Positions 8,580 to 16,613 are shown, counted from the first letter of the stretch. The stretch: 64,000 nucleotides of DNA from Actinomadura litoris (GCF_009733595.1 NZ_WOFH01000006.1:372001-436000); one strand, 5' to 3'. Notes: generated from the sequence alone by a model not told the origin. Program-made: numbers and translations.

Positions 8580-9262
8580 GCCTGCCCGCCCCGCCGGAGG
8601 CCGTGCTCTCGGGGCACGGCCTCGTGAAGCGCTTCGGCGCGACCGTCGCGCTGGACGGCGTGGACCTCGCGGTCGGCCGCGCCGAGGCCGTCGCGATCAT
8701 GGGCCCGAGCGGGTCCGGGAAGTCCACGCTGCTGCACTGCCTCGCCGGGATCACCCGTCCGGACGCGGGGGAGGTGCGGCTGCTCGGCCAGCGCGTCGAC
8801 ACCCTCGGCGAGCGGCGCCGCAGCGCGCTGCGCCGGTCCCGCTTCGGATTCGTGTTCCAGTTCGGGGAGCTGCTGCCCGAACTGCCCGCCGAGGAGAACG
8901 TGGCGCTGCCGCTCATGCTGGGCGGCACGTCCCGGCGCGAGGCCGTGCAGGCGGCCCGGTCGTGGCTCGGCCCGCTCGGCCTCGACGGGATGGGGCACCG
9001 CCGCCCCGGCGAGCTGTCGGGCGGGCAGGCGCAGCGGGTCGCGATCGCCCGCGCGCTCGTGCCGCGCCCGGCCGTGGTGTTCGCCGACGAGCCGACCGGC
9101 GCCCTCGACCAGGCGACCGGCCACGACACGATGCGGCTGCTCGTGGAGGCGACCAAGCACAACGACGCCTCGCTGGTCGTTGTCACCCACGACCCCTCGG
9201 TGGCGGCCTGGTGCGACCGGGTGGCCGAGGTGCGCGACGGCCGCGTCCAGAGGATCCGGTGA
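8576..9262 (+). CDS. ABC transporter ATP-binding protein, MacB/LolD type
   Basis: The 228-aa ATPase has a complete set of motifs: Walker A GPSGSGKST (near residues 43-51), Q-loop region FVFQFGELLPELPAEENVALP, signature LSGGQAQRVAIARAL, Walker B VVFADEPTGALD and the switch His in VVVTHDPSVAA. The GEL-PELPA-ENV and EPTGALD forms are typical of ATPases paired with FtsX-like permeases, which export antimicrobial peptides or lipoproteins rather than import solutes. GTG 8576 overlaps the small membrane ORF; the stop overlaps the permease ATG by one base. Confidence 0.94.
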   Translation: MSLPAPPEAVLSGHGLVKRFGATVALDGVDLAVGRAEAVAIMGPSGSGKSTLLHCLAGITRPDAGEVRLLGQRVDTLGERRRSALRRSRFGFVFQFGELLPELPAEENVALPLMLGGTSRREAVQAARSWLGPLGLDGMGHRRPGELSGGQAQRVAIARALVPRPAVVFADEPTGALDQATGHDTMRLLVEATKHNDASLVVVTHDPSVAAWCDRVAEVRDGRVQRIR

Positions 9263-11271
9263 TGCCCGCGACACTCGCGCTCGCCTGGCGGCTGCTGCGC
9301 GGCGGAGGCGGCCGCGGGCTGCTCGGCTCCGCGCTCACGCTCGCCGCCGTCGCCGTCTCGACCGGGCTGCTGCTGTTCGCGATCGGCGCGAACCACGCGT
9401 TCCAGCAGCGCTCGCAGGCCGACGCCTGGCGGCACCCGGAGAAGGCCGCCGCGGCGCCGGCGGCGATCGAGGCGCTGTCGACCGACTACGTCCGGGGCAG
9501 GCCGATCTCGGTGGTCGACCTCGCGGCGCTGAACGGCTCCGCGCCGGTCCCGCCGGGCATGCCGCACTTCCCGAAGCCCGGCGAGGCGTGGACCTCGCCC
9601 GCCCTCGGCCGCCTGATGAAGGACCTGCCCGCCGACCGGCTCGCCGCGCGGTTCCCCGCGTCCGCCGGGACGCTCGGGCGGGACGCGCTCGTGTACCCGG
9701 GCGAACTCGTCATCGTGATCGGGCGCGCTCCCGCCGATCCCGCCATGACGGTGGACCGGAACGCCTCCGAGTCGCTGGAGACCACCGCCGGGCCCGTCCG
9801 GATCGACCGGTTCCCGACGGCCGGGTCCTCGCTCTCGGGCGCCTACCGGGTGCTGATGGCGATCGCGTCGGTGCTGATGGTCGCGCCGCTGCTGGTGTTC
9901 GGCGGCGCGGCGGCCCGGCTCACGGTCGCGCGCCGCGACCGGCGGCTCGCCGCGCTGCGGCTGGTCGGCGCGACCCCGGGGCAGGTCGTCGCGATCACCG
10001 TCGCCGAGGCGGTGCTGACCGCCGCCGCGGGCGCGGTCGCGGGCCTGCTGCTGTACGCGGCGGCGACCCCGGCGCTCGTCCACATCCAGATCGCGGGCGG
10101 CGGCTGGTTCGCCGCCCACCTGTGGCCCGGTCCGCTCACGGTCCTCGGCGTGCTCGCGGCGGTGCCCGTGCTCGTCGGCGTCAGCGCGGTCGTCGGGCTC
10201 CGCCGCGTCGTCGTCAGCCCGCTGGGCGTGGCGCGCCGCGAGACCCCGCCGCGGCTGCGCGCGGTCCGGCTCGGCGCGCTCGTCGCCGTGCTGGTCTCCT
10301 TCGGCGCCGTGAGCGGCTCGCTGATGAGCCTCGGCCGGGCGGCGCTGGTCGTCCTGCTGGTCTTCCTCGCGCTGGCCTTCCTCACGATCAACCTCGCGGG
10401 GCCGTGGGTGGTCGCGCTGATCGGCCGCGCGACCGTGCTGACCGCGCGGGGCCCGGCGCGGCTGCTCGCCGGGCGCCGCCTGCTGGACGACCCGCGCGCC
10501 GCCTGGCGGACGGTCGCGGGCGTCGCGCTCACCGGCTTCGTCGCGGGCTTCCTCGCGCTGCTGAACGCGCCGCCGTCGCTGTCGGTGGACGGCACGCGCG
10601 ACCCGCACGCGCTGCGGCTGAACCTCCCGCCGGCGCGGGCGGCCGAGGTCGCCGAGCAGGCGCGGCACCGGCTCGCCGGGACGGGCGCCACGGTCGCGGT
10701 CAAGGAAATCAAGGCGGAGGACGACCCGCTGGCGGAGCACGGCACGGTGACACGGAAGGGCGTCGTCACGATCACGGTTCCGGGGGGCGCCGCGCCCACC
10801 GACCGCGCCCGGACGGCGCTGGCCGGCCTCGTCCCCGGCAAGGTCGCCACCAGCCAGGCCGACGAGGACGTCTATGGCAACCGGCTGCTCGGCGACCTGC
10901 GGACGGGCGCGCTCACCGTCCTGTTCGTGTCCTTCCTCATCGCCGTGACCAGCGCGGGGATCACGGGCGCGTCCGCCGTCCTCGACCGCAGGCAGACGTA
11001 TGCGATGCTGCGCCTGGCCGGTACACCGCTGGGGGTGCTCGACCGCGCGCGGCGGCAGGAGACGCTGATCCCGCTCGCCGTCATGGGCGGCGGCTCGCTG
11101 CTGACCGGCCTGTTCTTCGCCGCGCCGTTCGCCACCGGCTTCGGGACGCCCGGCCTCCTCACACTCGTCGTGTTCGTCGTCGCGGGGTTCGGGGGCGTGC
11201 TCGGGGCGAGCGCGCTCAGCCGCCCGCTGCTGCGCTCGGTCACGACGGACCCGGCGCCGCGTCCGGACTGA
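9262..11271 (+). CDS. FtsX-family ABC transporter permease
   Basis: The 669-aa permease has an N-terminal span (LLGSALTLAAVAVSTGLLLF), an extracytoplasmic stretch of about 150 residues, then a group of spans starting VLMAIASVLMVAPLLVFGGAAARL. The FtsX signature RRDRRLAALRLVGATPGQVVAI lies near residue 230. A second FtsX half ends with the DRRQTYAMLRLAGTPLGVL motif and three more spans. The bipartite FtsX layout fits bacitracin/BceB-like or MacB-like systems controlled by an adjacent two-component system; here NarL-type genes lie divergently upstream. Substrate unknown. Confidence 0.9.
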   Translation: MPATLALAWRLLRGGGGRGLLGSALTLAAVAVSTGLLLFAIGANHAFQQRSQADAWRHPEKAAAAPAAIEALSTDYVRGRPISVVDLAALNGSAPVPPGMPHFPKPGEAWTSPALGRLMKDLPADRLAARFPASAGTLGRDALVYPGELVIVIGRAPADPAMTVDRNASESLETTAGPVRIDRFPTAGSSLSGAYRVLMAIASVLMVAPLLVFGGAAARLTVARRDRRLAALRLVGATPGQVVAITVAEAVLTAAAGAVAGLLLYAAATPALVHIQIAGGGWFAAHLWPGPLTVLGVLAAVPVLVGVSAVVGLRRVVVSPLGVARRETPPRLRAVRLGALVAVLVSFGAVSGSLMSLGRAALVVLLVFLALAFLTINLAGPWVVALIGRATVLTARGPARLLAGRRLLDDPRAAWRTVAGVALTGFVAGFLALLNAPPSLSVDGTRDPHALRLNLPPARAAEVAEQARHRLAGTGATVAVKEIKAEDDPLAEHGTVTRKGVVTITVPGGAAPTDRARTALAGLVPGKVATSQADEDVYGNRLLGDLRTGALTVLFVSFLIAVTSAGITGASAVLDRRQTYAMLRLAGTPLGVLDRARRQETLIPLAVMGGGSLLTGLFFAAPFATGFGTPGLLTLVVFVVAGFGGVLGASALSRPLLRSVTTDPAPRPD

Positions 11272-11281
11272 CGGAGGGCCC

Positions 11282-11297
11282 GGCCGGGGGTCCGGCC
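11282..11297. terminator. GC-rich hairpin after the ABC permease
   Basis: GGCCGG-GGGT-CCGGCC starts 11 bases after the permease stop. It is short and lacks a T-tract, so it is a tentative terminator. Confidence 0.35.
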
Positions 11298-11313
11298 AGG
11301 GACTCCGGCCGAG

Positions 11314-11327
11314 CGAAAACCTGTTCG
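11314..11327. promoter_or_regulatory. LexA-like box with one mismatch
   Basis: CGAAA-ACCT-GTTCG differs from CGAAC-N4-GTTCG at one of ten fixed positions. It lies about 175 bases upstream of the small ORF at 11490. Further downstream, TTGTAC at 11404-11409 and TATGTG near 11425 are weak -35/-10 candidates. Whether LexA binds here cannot be told from sequence alone. Confidence 0.3.
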
Positions 11328-11489
11328 AAAATGTCAGTGGTGGTGCGTAGCGTGAGCGCTGTGATCTCGGAGACATCCGGGAACAGGCGACGAACCAAGT
11401 GGCTTGTACACGCGTACTAACGGGTATGTGACAACCGGTGGTACCCGCAGGTGATGGGGCCACCGGGCTTCAAGGAAGGGGTGTTGGCA

Positions 11490-11717
11490 GTGAGCGAGAC
11501 GACCGGCACATTCCATCTCTCCCACCCGCGGCTGGGCGGGCCCGCCGAGCGGACCGTCGTGCAGCCGTGGCTCACCGAACTCACCCACGTGACGCTGAAC
11601 GCCTACGCCGAGACCGCGCCCGCGCTGGCCGTGGTCGAGGCGCTTCCCGTCCATACCCCCGTCCCCACTCCCGTCCGCGCTCCGATGCCGGAGCGCCGGA
11701 TCGCGCTGGCCGCCTGA
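11490..11717 (+). CDS. Small hypothetical protein (75 aa)
   Basis: GTG 11490 is preceded by AAGGAAGGGG about eight bases upstream. The product begins VSETTGTFHLSHPRLGGPAE and ends in a Pro/Val-rich tail (PVHTPVPTPVRAPMPERRIA). There is no Cys, no signal peptide and no recognised domain. A strong hairpin at 11756-11784 ends the unit, so it appears monocistronic. ATG 11451 is also in frame but less well placed. It could be a short regulatory or peptide-type product; nothing in the sequence decides this. Confidence 0.6.
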   Translation: MSETTGTFHLSHPRLGGPAERTVVQPWLTELTHVTLNAYAETAPALAVVEALPVHTPVPTPVRAPMPERRIALAA

Positions 11718-11755
11718 CACCCGGCCCCCAACAAGACCGGCAGCGAGACCGAAGG

Positions 11756-11784
11756 CGAGGCCGGGGCGTGACGCCCCGGCCTCG
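11756..11784. terminator. Strong intrinsic-type terminator hairpin
   Basis: CGAGGCCGGGGCG, loop TGA, CGCCCCGGCCTCG gives a perfect 13-bp stem, followed by TTCCCTGTC. It lies 39 bases after the stop of the 75-aa ORF and isolates it from the methyltransferase gene. Confidence 0.8.
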
Positions 11785-11809
11785 TTCCCTGTCCGGCCGT
11801 CTTGCATTA

Positions 11810-11836
11810 TGAGACATGATTCTCATTTATTGAGAA
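11810..11836. promoter_or_regulatory. Three TGAGAA-type half-sites upstream of a methyltransferase gene
   Basis: In an AT-rich island, TGAGAC (11810-11815), TTCTCA (11820-11825) and TGAGAA (11831-11836) alternate in orientation. The second and third form a perfect 6-bp inverted repeat around TTTAT; the first and second form a near-palindrome. The island lies 43-69 bases upstream of the ATG at 11879, where a promoter is expected. The arrangement resembles boxes of Fur-family metalloregulators such as Zur, but does not match any consensus exactly. The regulator is unknown. Confidence 0.5.
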
Positions 11837-11878
11837 CCGGCGTAGGGTTGGCGGACCCGCACGGAGAGGTGATGTCCG

Positions 11879-12679
11879 ATGACCGCCGACGCGTCCTACA
11901 CCCACGGCCACCACGGCAGCGTGCTCAGCTCGCACCAGTGGCGGACGGTCGAGAACTCCGCCGCCTACCTGATCGACCACCTGCGTCCCGGCCTCTCGGT
12001 GCTGGACGTCGGCTGCGGCCCCGGCACGATCACCGCCGGGTTCGCCCGCCGCGTCGCCCCCGGCCCGGTCACCGGCGCCGACGCGGCCGAGGCCGTCCTG
12101 GACGAGGCGCGCCGGAGCACCGAGGGCCTCGGCAACGTCGCCTTCACCGTCGCCGACGTCCACGCGCTGCGCTTCGCCGACGACACCTTCGACATCGTCC
12201 ACGCGCACCAGGTGCTGCAGCACGTCGCCGACCCCGTGCTCGCCCTGCGCGAGATGCGGCGGGTCGCGAAGCCCGGCGGGATCGTCGCCGCCCGCGACGC
12301 CGACTTCGGCAGCATGGTCTGGTACCCCGACCCGCCCGGAATGGACTCCTGGCTGCCCGTCTACTACAAGGTGGCGCGCGGCAACGGCGGCGAGCCCGAC
12401 GGCGGGCGCCGCCTGGTGTCCTGGGCGCGCGCGGCGGGGTTCACCGACGTCACCGCCTCCGCGTCGAGCTGGTGCTTCTCCACCCCGCGGGAGCGCGAGT
12501 GGTGGAGCGAGTCCTGGGGCGGGCGGCTGCGCGACTCCTCGGTCGCCGACAAGGCCGTCGCCGGAGGCCACGCCACCCGCGAGGAGCTGCGGCGCTTCTA
12601 CGAGGGCTGGAAGGCGTGGGCCGCCGCCGAGGACGGCTGGTACTCCGTCACCCACGGCGAGATCATCTGCCGCGCCTGA
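11879..12679 (+). CDS. Class I SAM-dependent methyltransferase (UbiE/Methyltransf_11 type)
   Basis: The 266-aa protein has motif I LSVLDVGCGPGTITAGFA (residues about 38-55), an acidic residue ending beta-2 (VTGADAAEAVLDEAR), motif II-like FTVADVHALRFADDTFDIVHAHQVLQHV, and ALREMRRVAKPGGIVAARDAD. This is the standard Rossmann methyltransferase layout for small molecules. GGAGAGG lies upstream of the ATG. The substrate cannot be named; the long C-terminal part with WWSESWGGRL and a tryptophan-rich end resembles uncharacterised actinobacterial homologues. It has no operon partner: a terminator precedes it and the convergent SDR gene follows 35 bases later. Confidence 0.92.
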   Translation: MTADASYTHGHHGSVLSSHQWRTVENSAAYLIDHLRPGLSVLDVGCGPGTITAGFARRVAPGPVTGADAAEAVLDEARRSTEGLGNVAFTVADVHALRFADDTFDIVHAHQVLQHVADPVLALREMRRVAKPGGIVAARDADFGSMVWYPDPPGMDSWLPVYYKVARGNGGEPDGGRRLVSWARAAGFTDVTASASSWCFSTPREREWWSESWGGRLRDSSVADKAVAGGHATREELRRFYEGWKAWAAAEDGWYSVTHGEIICRA

Positions 12680-12680
12680 C

Positions 12681-12719
12681 CCCGGGGCTCACACCCGGGG
12701 CTCACACCCGGGGTTCACA
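12681..12719. repeat. Three tandem 13-bp direct repeats
   Basis: CCCGGGGCTCACA occurs at 12681-12693 and 12694-12706, and with one change (CTC to TTC) at 12707-12719. The last copy covers the stop codon of the leftward SDR gene. The repeats fill the gap between two convergent genes and each contains CCCGGG, so they may act in transcript ends, but no simple hairpin is obvious. Confidence 0.7.
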
Positions 12720-13515
12720 TGGCCCACCGGCGGAAGCCGCCCTCGGAGTTGATGACCTGACCGGTGATCCAGCGGCCCTCGTCGGAGACCAGCCACCGGA
12801 CCAGCCGCGCGACGTCGTCCGGCGCGCCCCACCGGCCGAACGGCAGCGCCCCGACGACCTTGGCGGTCAGCTCCTCGTCGGCCCAGCCGGTGTCCACCGG
12901 CCCCGGGTTGACGGTGTTGACCGTGATGCCCCGGTCGGCGAGCGCGTCGGCGAGCGTCAGCGTCATCTGCTGGATCGCGCCCTTGCTGATCGCGTACGGG
13001 ATCTCCCGCCGCATCGGCCCGAGATGCTGGCCCGAGGTGAACAGCACGATCCGCCCGCCCGGCCGCGCGTCGTCGTGCACGGCCGCGAACTCCTGCGCGA
13101 GCAGCGCGCTGGCCCGCGCGTTCACCGCCCAGCACATGTCCAGCTCGGCGGCCGTCAGCTCGCCGAGCCCCTGCAGCGAGCTGCGCGCGTGGTTCGCGAC
13201 GAGGACGTCGATCGCGCCGAACGTCTCCACCGCGTACTGGACGACGCGTCCGGGCGTCTCCGGCGCGGCGAAGTCGGCCGCGAGGTAGGCCAGCCGGGGG
13301 CCGGTCCCGCCGAGCGCCTCCAGTACCCCGTCGATCCCGGCGGGATCGGAGCCCCACGGCTGCTCGTCGTCGTGCGGCGTCCACGACTGCACCAGCACGC
13401 TCGCGCCCGCCGCGAGCAGGTCCCGGGCGATCGCGAACCCGATCCCCGCCCGCCGTCCCGCCCCCGTCACCACCGCCACGCGCCCGGCGAGGGGCCCGTC
13501 ACCGTTGCTCCCCAT
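12715..13515 (-). CDS. Short-chain dehydrogenase/reductase (SDR)
   Basis: The 266-aa protein carries the classical SDR cofactor motif VVTGAGRRAGIGFAIA (TGxxxGxG), a VANHA strand in place of NNAG, a Ser in LFTSGQ, the catalytic YAISK, and the C-terminal GRWGAPDDVARLVRWLVSDEGRWITGQVINSEGG typical of 3-oxoacyl-ACP-reductase-like SDRs. Residues 45-60 (SWTPHDDEQPWGSDPAG) form an insertion often seen in a subgroup that can still bind NADP(H). The substrate is unknown. It is tail to tail with the methyltransferase and is separated by 70 bases from the TPP enzyme gene, which lies downstream on the same strand. Confidence 0.92.
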   Translation of the reverse strand: MGSNGDGPLAGRVAVVTGAGRRAGIGFAIARDLLAAGASVLVQSWTPHDDEQPWGSDPAGIDGVLEALGGTGPRLAYLAADFAAPETPGRVVQYAVETFGAIDVLVANHARSSLQGLGELTAAELDMCWAVNARASALLAQEFAAVHDDARPGGRIVLFTSGQHLGPMRREIPYAISKGAIQQMTLTLADALADRGITVNTVNPGPVDTGWADEELTAKVVGALPFGRWGAPDDVARLVRWLVSDEGRWITGQVINSEGGFRRWAM

Positions 13516-13585
13516 GCCGCCAGGTTAGGGCCAGGACCCACCGGACATTTGTGTCAGCGGCCATGGCGCGCGCGGCGTGCCCGTG

Positions 13586-15346
13586 TCAGAACGGATCCGT
13601 GAGCTCCCCCAGCTTGTCGGTGAGGCGGAGGTTGTGCGAGTAGTCGACCGGCACGGTGATGACCGAGACCGCGTCGTCGGCGAGCGCCTTGCGCAGCGTC
13701 GGCAGCAGTTCGCCCGCCGAGCCGACCCGGTAGCCGCGCGCGCCGAAGCTCTCGGCGTACTTCACGAAGTCGGGGTTGCCGAACTTCACGTGCGAGCTCG
13801 TCCCCATGTCGAGGTCCATCTTCCACTCGATCAGCCCGTAGGCGGAGTCGTCCCAGATCAGGACGGTGATCGGGATGTTCTCGCGGACGGCGGTCTCCAG
13901 CTCCTGCGAGTTCATCAGGAACGCGCCGTCGCCGGTCGCCGCGAGCACCCGCCGGTCGGGGCGGGCGAGCTTGGCGGCGATCGCGCCCGGCACCGCGAAC
14001 CCCATGGACGACAGCCCGTTCGACACCAGCAGCGTGTTCGGCTCGTAGGTCGGGTACATGCGCGCCATCCACATCTTCACCGCGCCGGTGTCGGCGAGCA
14101 CGATGTCGTCGCGTCCCATGGCGGCGCGGACGTCGGCGACGATGCGGCGCGGCGAGAGCGGGAACCCGTCCTCGACCGCGCCCTCGGCCAGCTCCTCGCT
14201 CATCAGCCGGCGGATCTCGCGGCCCGTCCCGTTGACGTCGAAGCGGCGGTGGACGGCCTCGGCGAGCGCGTGCAGCGAGCGCGAGAGGTCGCCCTGGATG
14301 CCGACCTCGACCGGGTAGTGGTCGTCGACCTCGGCGGGGAACTGGTGGATGTGGATGATCTTCTTGTCGGCGGCCGGGTTGATCTTGACCGGGTCGAACT
14401 CCTGGAGCTCGTAGCCCACGGCGATCAGCACGTCCGCCTCGTCGAAGCCGAAGTTCACATAGTCGTGCCGCATGAACCCGACGGCGCCGAGCGCGTGCCG
14501 GTGGTCGTCGGGGAACACGCCCTTGCCGTTGAACGTGGTCGCGACCGGCAGCCCGAGCAGCTCGGAGAAGTGCACGAGCGCCTCGCCCGCGCCCGCGCGG
14601 GCCGCGCCGTGCCCGGCGAGGATGATCGGCTGCCGGGCGAGCGCGATCACGTCCGCCGCCCGCGCGATCTGGGACGCCGACGGCTCCTGCGGGCGGACGA
14701 CGTTGACCTTCAGCGGCTTGAGGTCGGCGGCGACCTTCGCGGACTCCACGTCCTCGGGGATCGCCAGGTACACCGCGCCGGGACGCTCGGTCTGCGCCGT
14801 CTTGAACGCCTTGCGCACCATCTCGGGCAGCGCCTCGGCCGTCGGCGCCAGCTCCGACCACTTGGTGATCGGGCGGAACAGGGACACGAGGTCGACGATC
14901 TGGTGCGACTCCTTGTAGATCCGGTCCAGCCCCACCTGGGCGGAGATCGCGACGACCGGGGTGCTGTTGGTGGTCGCGTCCGCGACGCCGAGTTGCAGGT
15001 TGATCGCGCCGGGCCCGAGCGTGGCCGAGGCGACCCCCGCCCGGCCGGTCAGCCGCCCGTAGATCTCGGCCATGAACGCCGCGCCCTGCTCGTGCCGGAC
15101 GAGCACGTACCGGATGGAGGACTCGTTCAGCGCGTGGACGAAGTGGATGTTCTCCTCACCCGGGATGCCGAAGACGTACTCGACCCCCTCCGCCTCCAGG
15201 GTCCTGACGAGCAGCCGGGCCGCGTCCTGCTGCTCCGGCGCGCCCTCCGGGCCGTCCGCTCCGGACGCGGAAACCCCTTCCCCTGCGGATCCGGCTTCCC
15301 CTACGGGCGTGGTCTCCCGTACGGACGCGGCTTGCTCAGCGGACAT
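13586..15346 (-). CDS. Thiamine-diphosphate-dependent acetolactate synthase-like enzyme
   Basis: This 586-aa protein has the three-domain TPP enzyme layout. An N-terminal pyrimidine domain holds the catalytic Glu86 in RHEQGAAFMAEIYGRLTG, followed by a central domain and a C-terminal TPP-binding domain with GDGAFLMNSQELETA...WDDSAYG at about residues 472-505. HQIVDLVSLFRPITKW and EWKMDLDMG resemble catabolic AlsS-type acetolactate synthases and sulfoacetaldehyde/benzoylformate-type relatives more than biosynthetic IlvB. No small regulatory subunit (IlvN) is adjacent, which also argues against the biosynthetic enzyme. A 40-residue acidic, Gly/Ala-rich leader precedes the domain, so the true start may be internal. 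Confidence 0.85.
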   Translation of the reverse strand: MSAEQAASVRETTPVGEAGSAGEGVSASGADGPEGAPEQQDAARLLVRTLEAEGVEYVFGIPGEENIHFVHALNESSIRYVLVRHEQGAAFMAEIYGRLTGRAGVASATLGPGAINLQLGVADATTNSTPVVAISAQVGLDRIYKESHQIVDLVSLFRPITKWSELAPTAEALPEMVRKAFKTAQTERPGAVYLAIPEDVESAKVAADLKPLKVNVVRPQEPSASQIARAADVIALARQPIILAGHGAARAGAGEALVHFSELLGLPVATTFNGKGVFPDDHRHALGAVGFMRHDYVNFGFDEADVLIAVGYELQEFDPVKINPAADKKIIHIHQFPAEVDDHYPVEVGIQGDLSRSLHALAEAVHRRFDVNGTGREIRRLMSEELAEGAVEDGFPLSPRRIVADVRAAMGRDDIVLADTGAVKMWMARMYPTYEPNTLLVSNGLSSMGFAVPGAIAAKLARPDRRVLAATGDGAFLMNSQELETAVRENIPITVLIWDDSAYGLIEWKMDLDMGTSSHVKFGNPDFVKYAESFGARGYRVGSAGELLPTLRKALADDAVSVITVPVDYSHNLRLTDKLGELTDPF

Positions 15347-15499
15347 CGTGTGCCCATCTCCACTCTCTGATCGCTATCCGGGAAGCCGGGTTTCCCGCTC
15401 CCCAAAGGGTCAGCCCCCGGCCCGTCCCTCCCATTCCTCTCCGCACTGTGCGATCCCTCACGTGCCATTTCGAGCGGGCCGAAAAGGGGGCGGGCAGGC

Positions 15500-15531
15500 C
15501 GAGGGGCCGCGGCGTACGCCGCGGCCCCTCG
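15500..15531. terminator. 32-bp perfect palindrome, terminator of the DUF397/XRE unit
   Basis: CGAGGGGCCGCGGCGT followed by its exact reverse complement forms a 16-bp-arm palindrome without a separate loop (the hairpin tip would be GTAC). It lies 18 bases past the stop of the leftward DUF397 gene. On that strand the palindrome is followed, after about 12 bases, by CCCCCTTTT. Confidence 0.7.
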
Positions 15532-15548
15532 GGTCGTGCTCGCTGCTG

Positions 15549-15749
15549 CTATGCCTCCCGGAGCGAGGTGAGCAGGGTCCGCCAGGCGGCCTGCGTCAGC
15601 ACCAGCGCGGGCCCGGCGGGGTCCTTGGAGTCGCGGACCGCGCGCAGGTCACTGGCCAGGGTGGCCACCTCGACGCACTGGTCTCCGCTGCCGCTGTGGG
15701 ACGACTTGCGCCAGCACGCTCCGGTGAGTTCGCGCTGCAGGTTGGTCAC
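15549..15749 (-). CDS. DUF397 domain protein
   Basis: The 66-aa protein is a complete DUF397 domain: WRKSSHSGSGDQCVEVATL, then VRDSKDPAGPALVLTQAAWRTLL. In actinobacteria these small proteins are usually encoded next to an XRE regulator with DUF5753, sometimes with an anti-sigma-like HATPase; in Streptomyces the BldB/AbaA-type loci share this arrangement. The start codon overlaps the stop of the upstream XRE gene by four bases, so the two are translationally coupled. Confidence 0.93.
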   Translation of the reverse strand: MTNLQRELTGACWRKSSHSGSGDQCVEVATLASDLRAVRDSKDPAGPALVLTQAAWRTLLTSLREA

Positions 15750-16591
15750 GGGCTGCTCCTTGCTGCCTCGGCGATGAGGTGCGCGGAATCCTCGGGGGAC
15801 AGGGCCTCCGCCTCGATCCGATCGAAGCGGTCCCTATGTTTTGCTATTTCCTCGGCGCTCTCAAGGTAAACGTCGCCCATGGTGCCCTCGACGTAGGCGA
15901 TATCGGGGTCCGCGGCGTTCGGATACGACAATATGGTGAAACGTCCGTCAAGGCCCGCATGCTCCTGCGCTGTATAAGGAAGTACCTGAACGCACACGGA
16001 TGGGCGAGTTTCCGCGGCCAGGTTGAGCGCCTCCAACTGGGCGCGCATGACCTCGGGCCCGCCGATCTGCCGGTGCAGCACCGACTCATCGAAGATCACG
16101 TGCAGCTTCGGCGCGTTCTCGCGGTCCAGCAGCGCCTGCCGGATCGTGCGCGCGGAGATCCGCCGCTCGATCTCCTCCTGCGCGGGCAGCAGCCGCCCGG
16201 CGGTGATGACGGCGCGGGAGTACTGCTCGATCTGGAGCAGCCCGTGGATGAGCTGCGGATCCCAGGTGCGGATGTGCGACGCCTCGTCCTCCAGCGCGAC
16301 GTAGCTGCCGGTGAAGACGTCCTGGTACGCGGTCCACCAGCCGCGCTGGCCCGCCTGCCGGGCGAGCGTGATGAGCGCGTCCCTGGCCGGGCTTGGGACC
16401 CCGTACAGGTCGAGGATGTCGGCGATGTCGCCGGGACGCGGCCGGGTCTGGCTCGTCTCCAGCCGGGACACGGTGGCCCGCGACCAGTCGAGCCGGTCCG
16501 CGACCTCCTGCAGGGTCAGCCGCTGCTCCTCGCGCAGCTTTCGCAGTTCCCGGGCCAGCCGGCGGCCACGAACCGTTGGTCGGTAGGTCAT
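15746..16591 (-). CDS. XRE-family regulator with DUF5753 domain
   Basis: The 281-aa protein starts MTYRPTVRGRRLARELRKLR with an HTH_31-type domain (LTLQEVADRLDWSRATVSRLE, residues 22-43). From about residue 90 it continues as DUF5753: LEDEASHIRTWDPQLIHGLLQIEQYSRAVI, then VLHRQIGGPEVMRAQLEAL and ILSYPNAADPDIAYVEG. ATG 16591 is chosen over an upstream extension because the HTH starts directly after it and a GGGGAG lies upstream. An inverted repeat overlaps its leader (16593-16613). With DUF397 and the divergent HATPase it forms the familiar actinobacterial regulatory triad. Confidence 0.93.
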   Translation of the reverse strand: MTYRPTVRGRRLARELRKLREEQRLTLQEVADRLDWSRATVSRLETSQTRPRPGDIADILDLYGVPSPARDALITLARQAGQRGWWTAYQDVFTGSYVALEDEASHIRTWDPQLIHGLLQIEQYSRAVITAGRLLPAQEEIERRISARTIRQALLDRENAPKLHVIFDESVLHRQIGGPEVMRAQLEALNLAAETRPSVCVQVLPYTAQEHAGLDGRFTILSYPNAADPDIAYVEGTMGDVYLESAEEIAKHRDRFDRIEAEALSPEDSAHLIAEAARSSP

Positions 16592-16592
16592 G

Positions 16593-16613
16593 AGAGTGGA
16601 GTCTCCCCACTCT
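16593..16613. promoter_or_regulatory. Inverted repeat over the leader of the XRE gene
   Basis: AGAGTGG (16593-16599), seven-base spacer, CCACTCT (16607-16613) lies immediately upstream of the XRE start on its template, covering the ribosome binding site. It could be an autoregulatory operator or an RNA hairpin limiting translation. Confidence 0.4.

Noticed and set aside
8491..11463. A 990-codon minus-strand open frame opposite the ABC transporter genes
   Set aside because: It is the antisense shadow of the ATPase and permease; the opposing frames have intact Walker and FtsX motifs and coupled starts.
11810..11836. Definite Zur or Fur box
   Set aside because: The half-sites resemble such boxes, but spacing and sequence do not match a known consensus well, and the downstream methyltransferase has no evident metal role, so only a generic operator is claimed.
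11490..13515. A RiPP cluster made of the 75-aa peptide, methyltransferase and SDR
   Set aside because: A strong terminator separates the peptide gene, the SDR is on the other strand, and no cyclase, protease or leader-binding protein is present.
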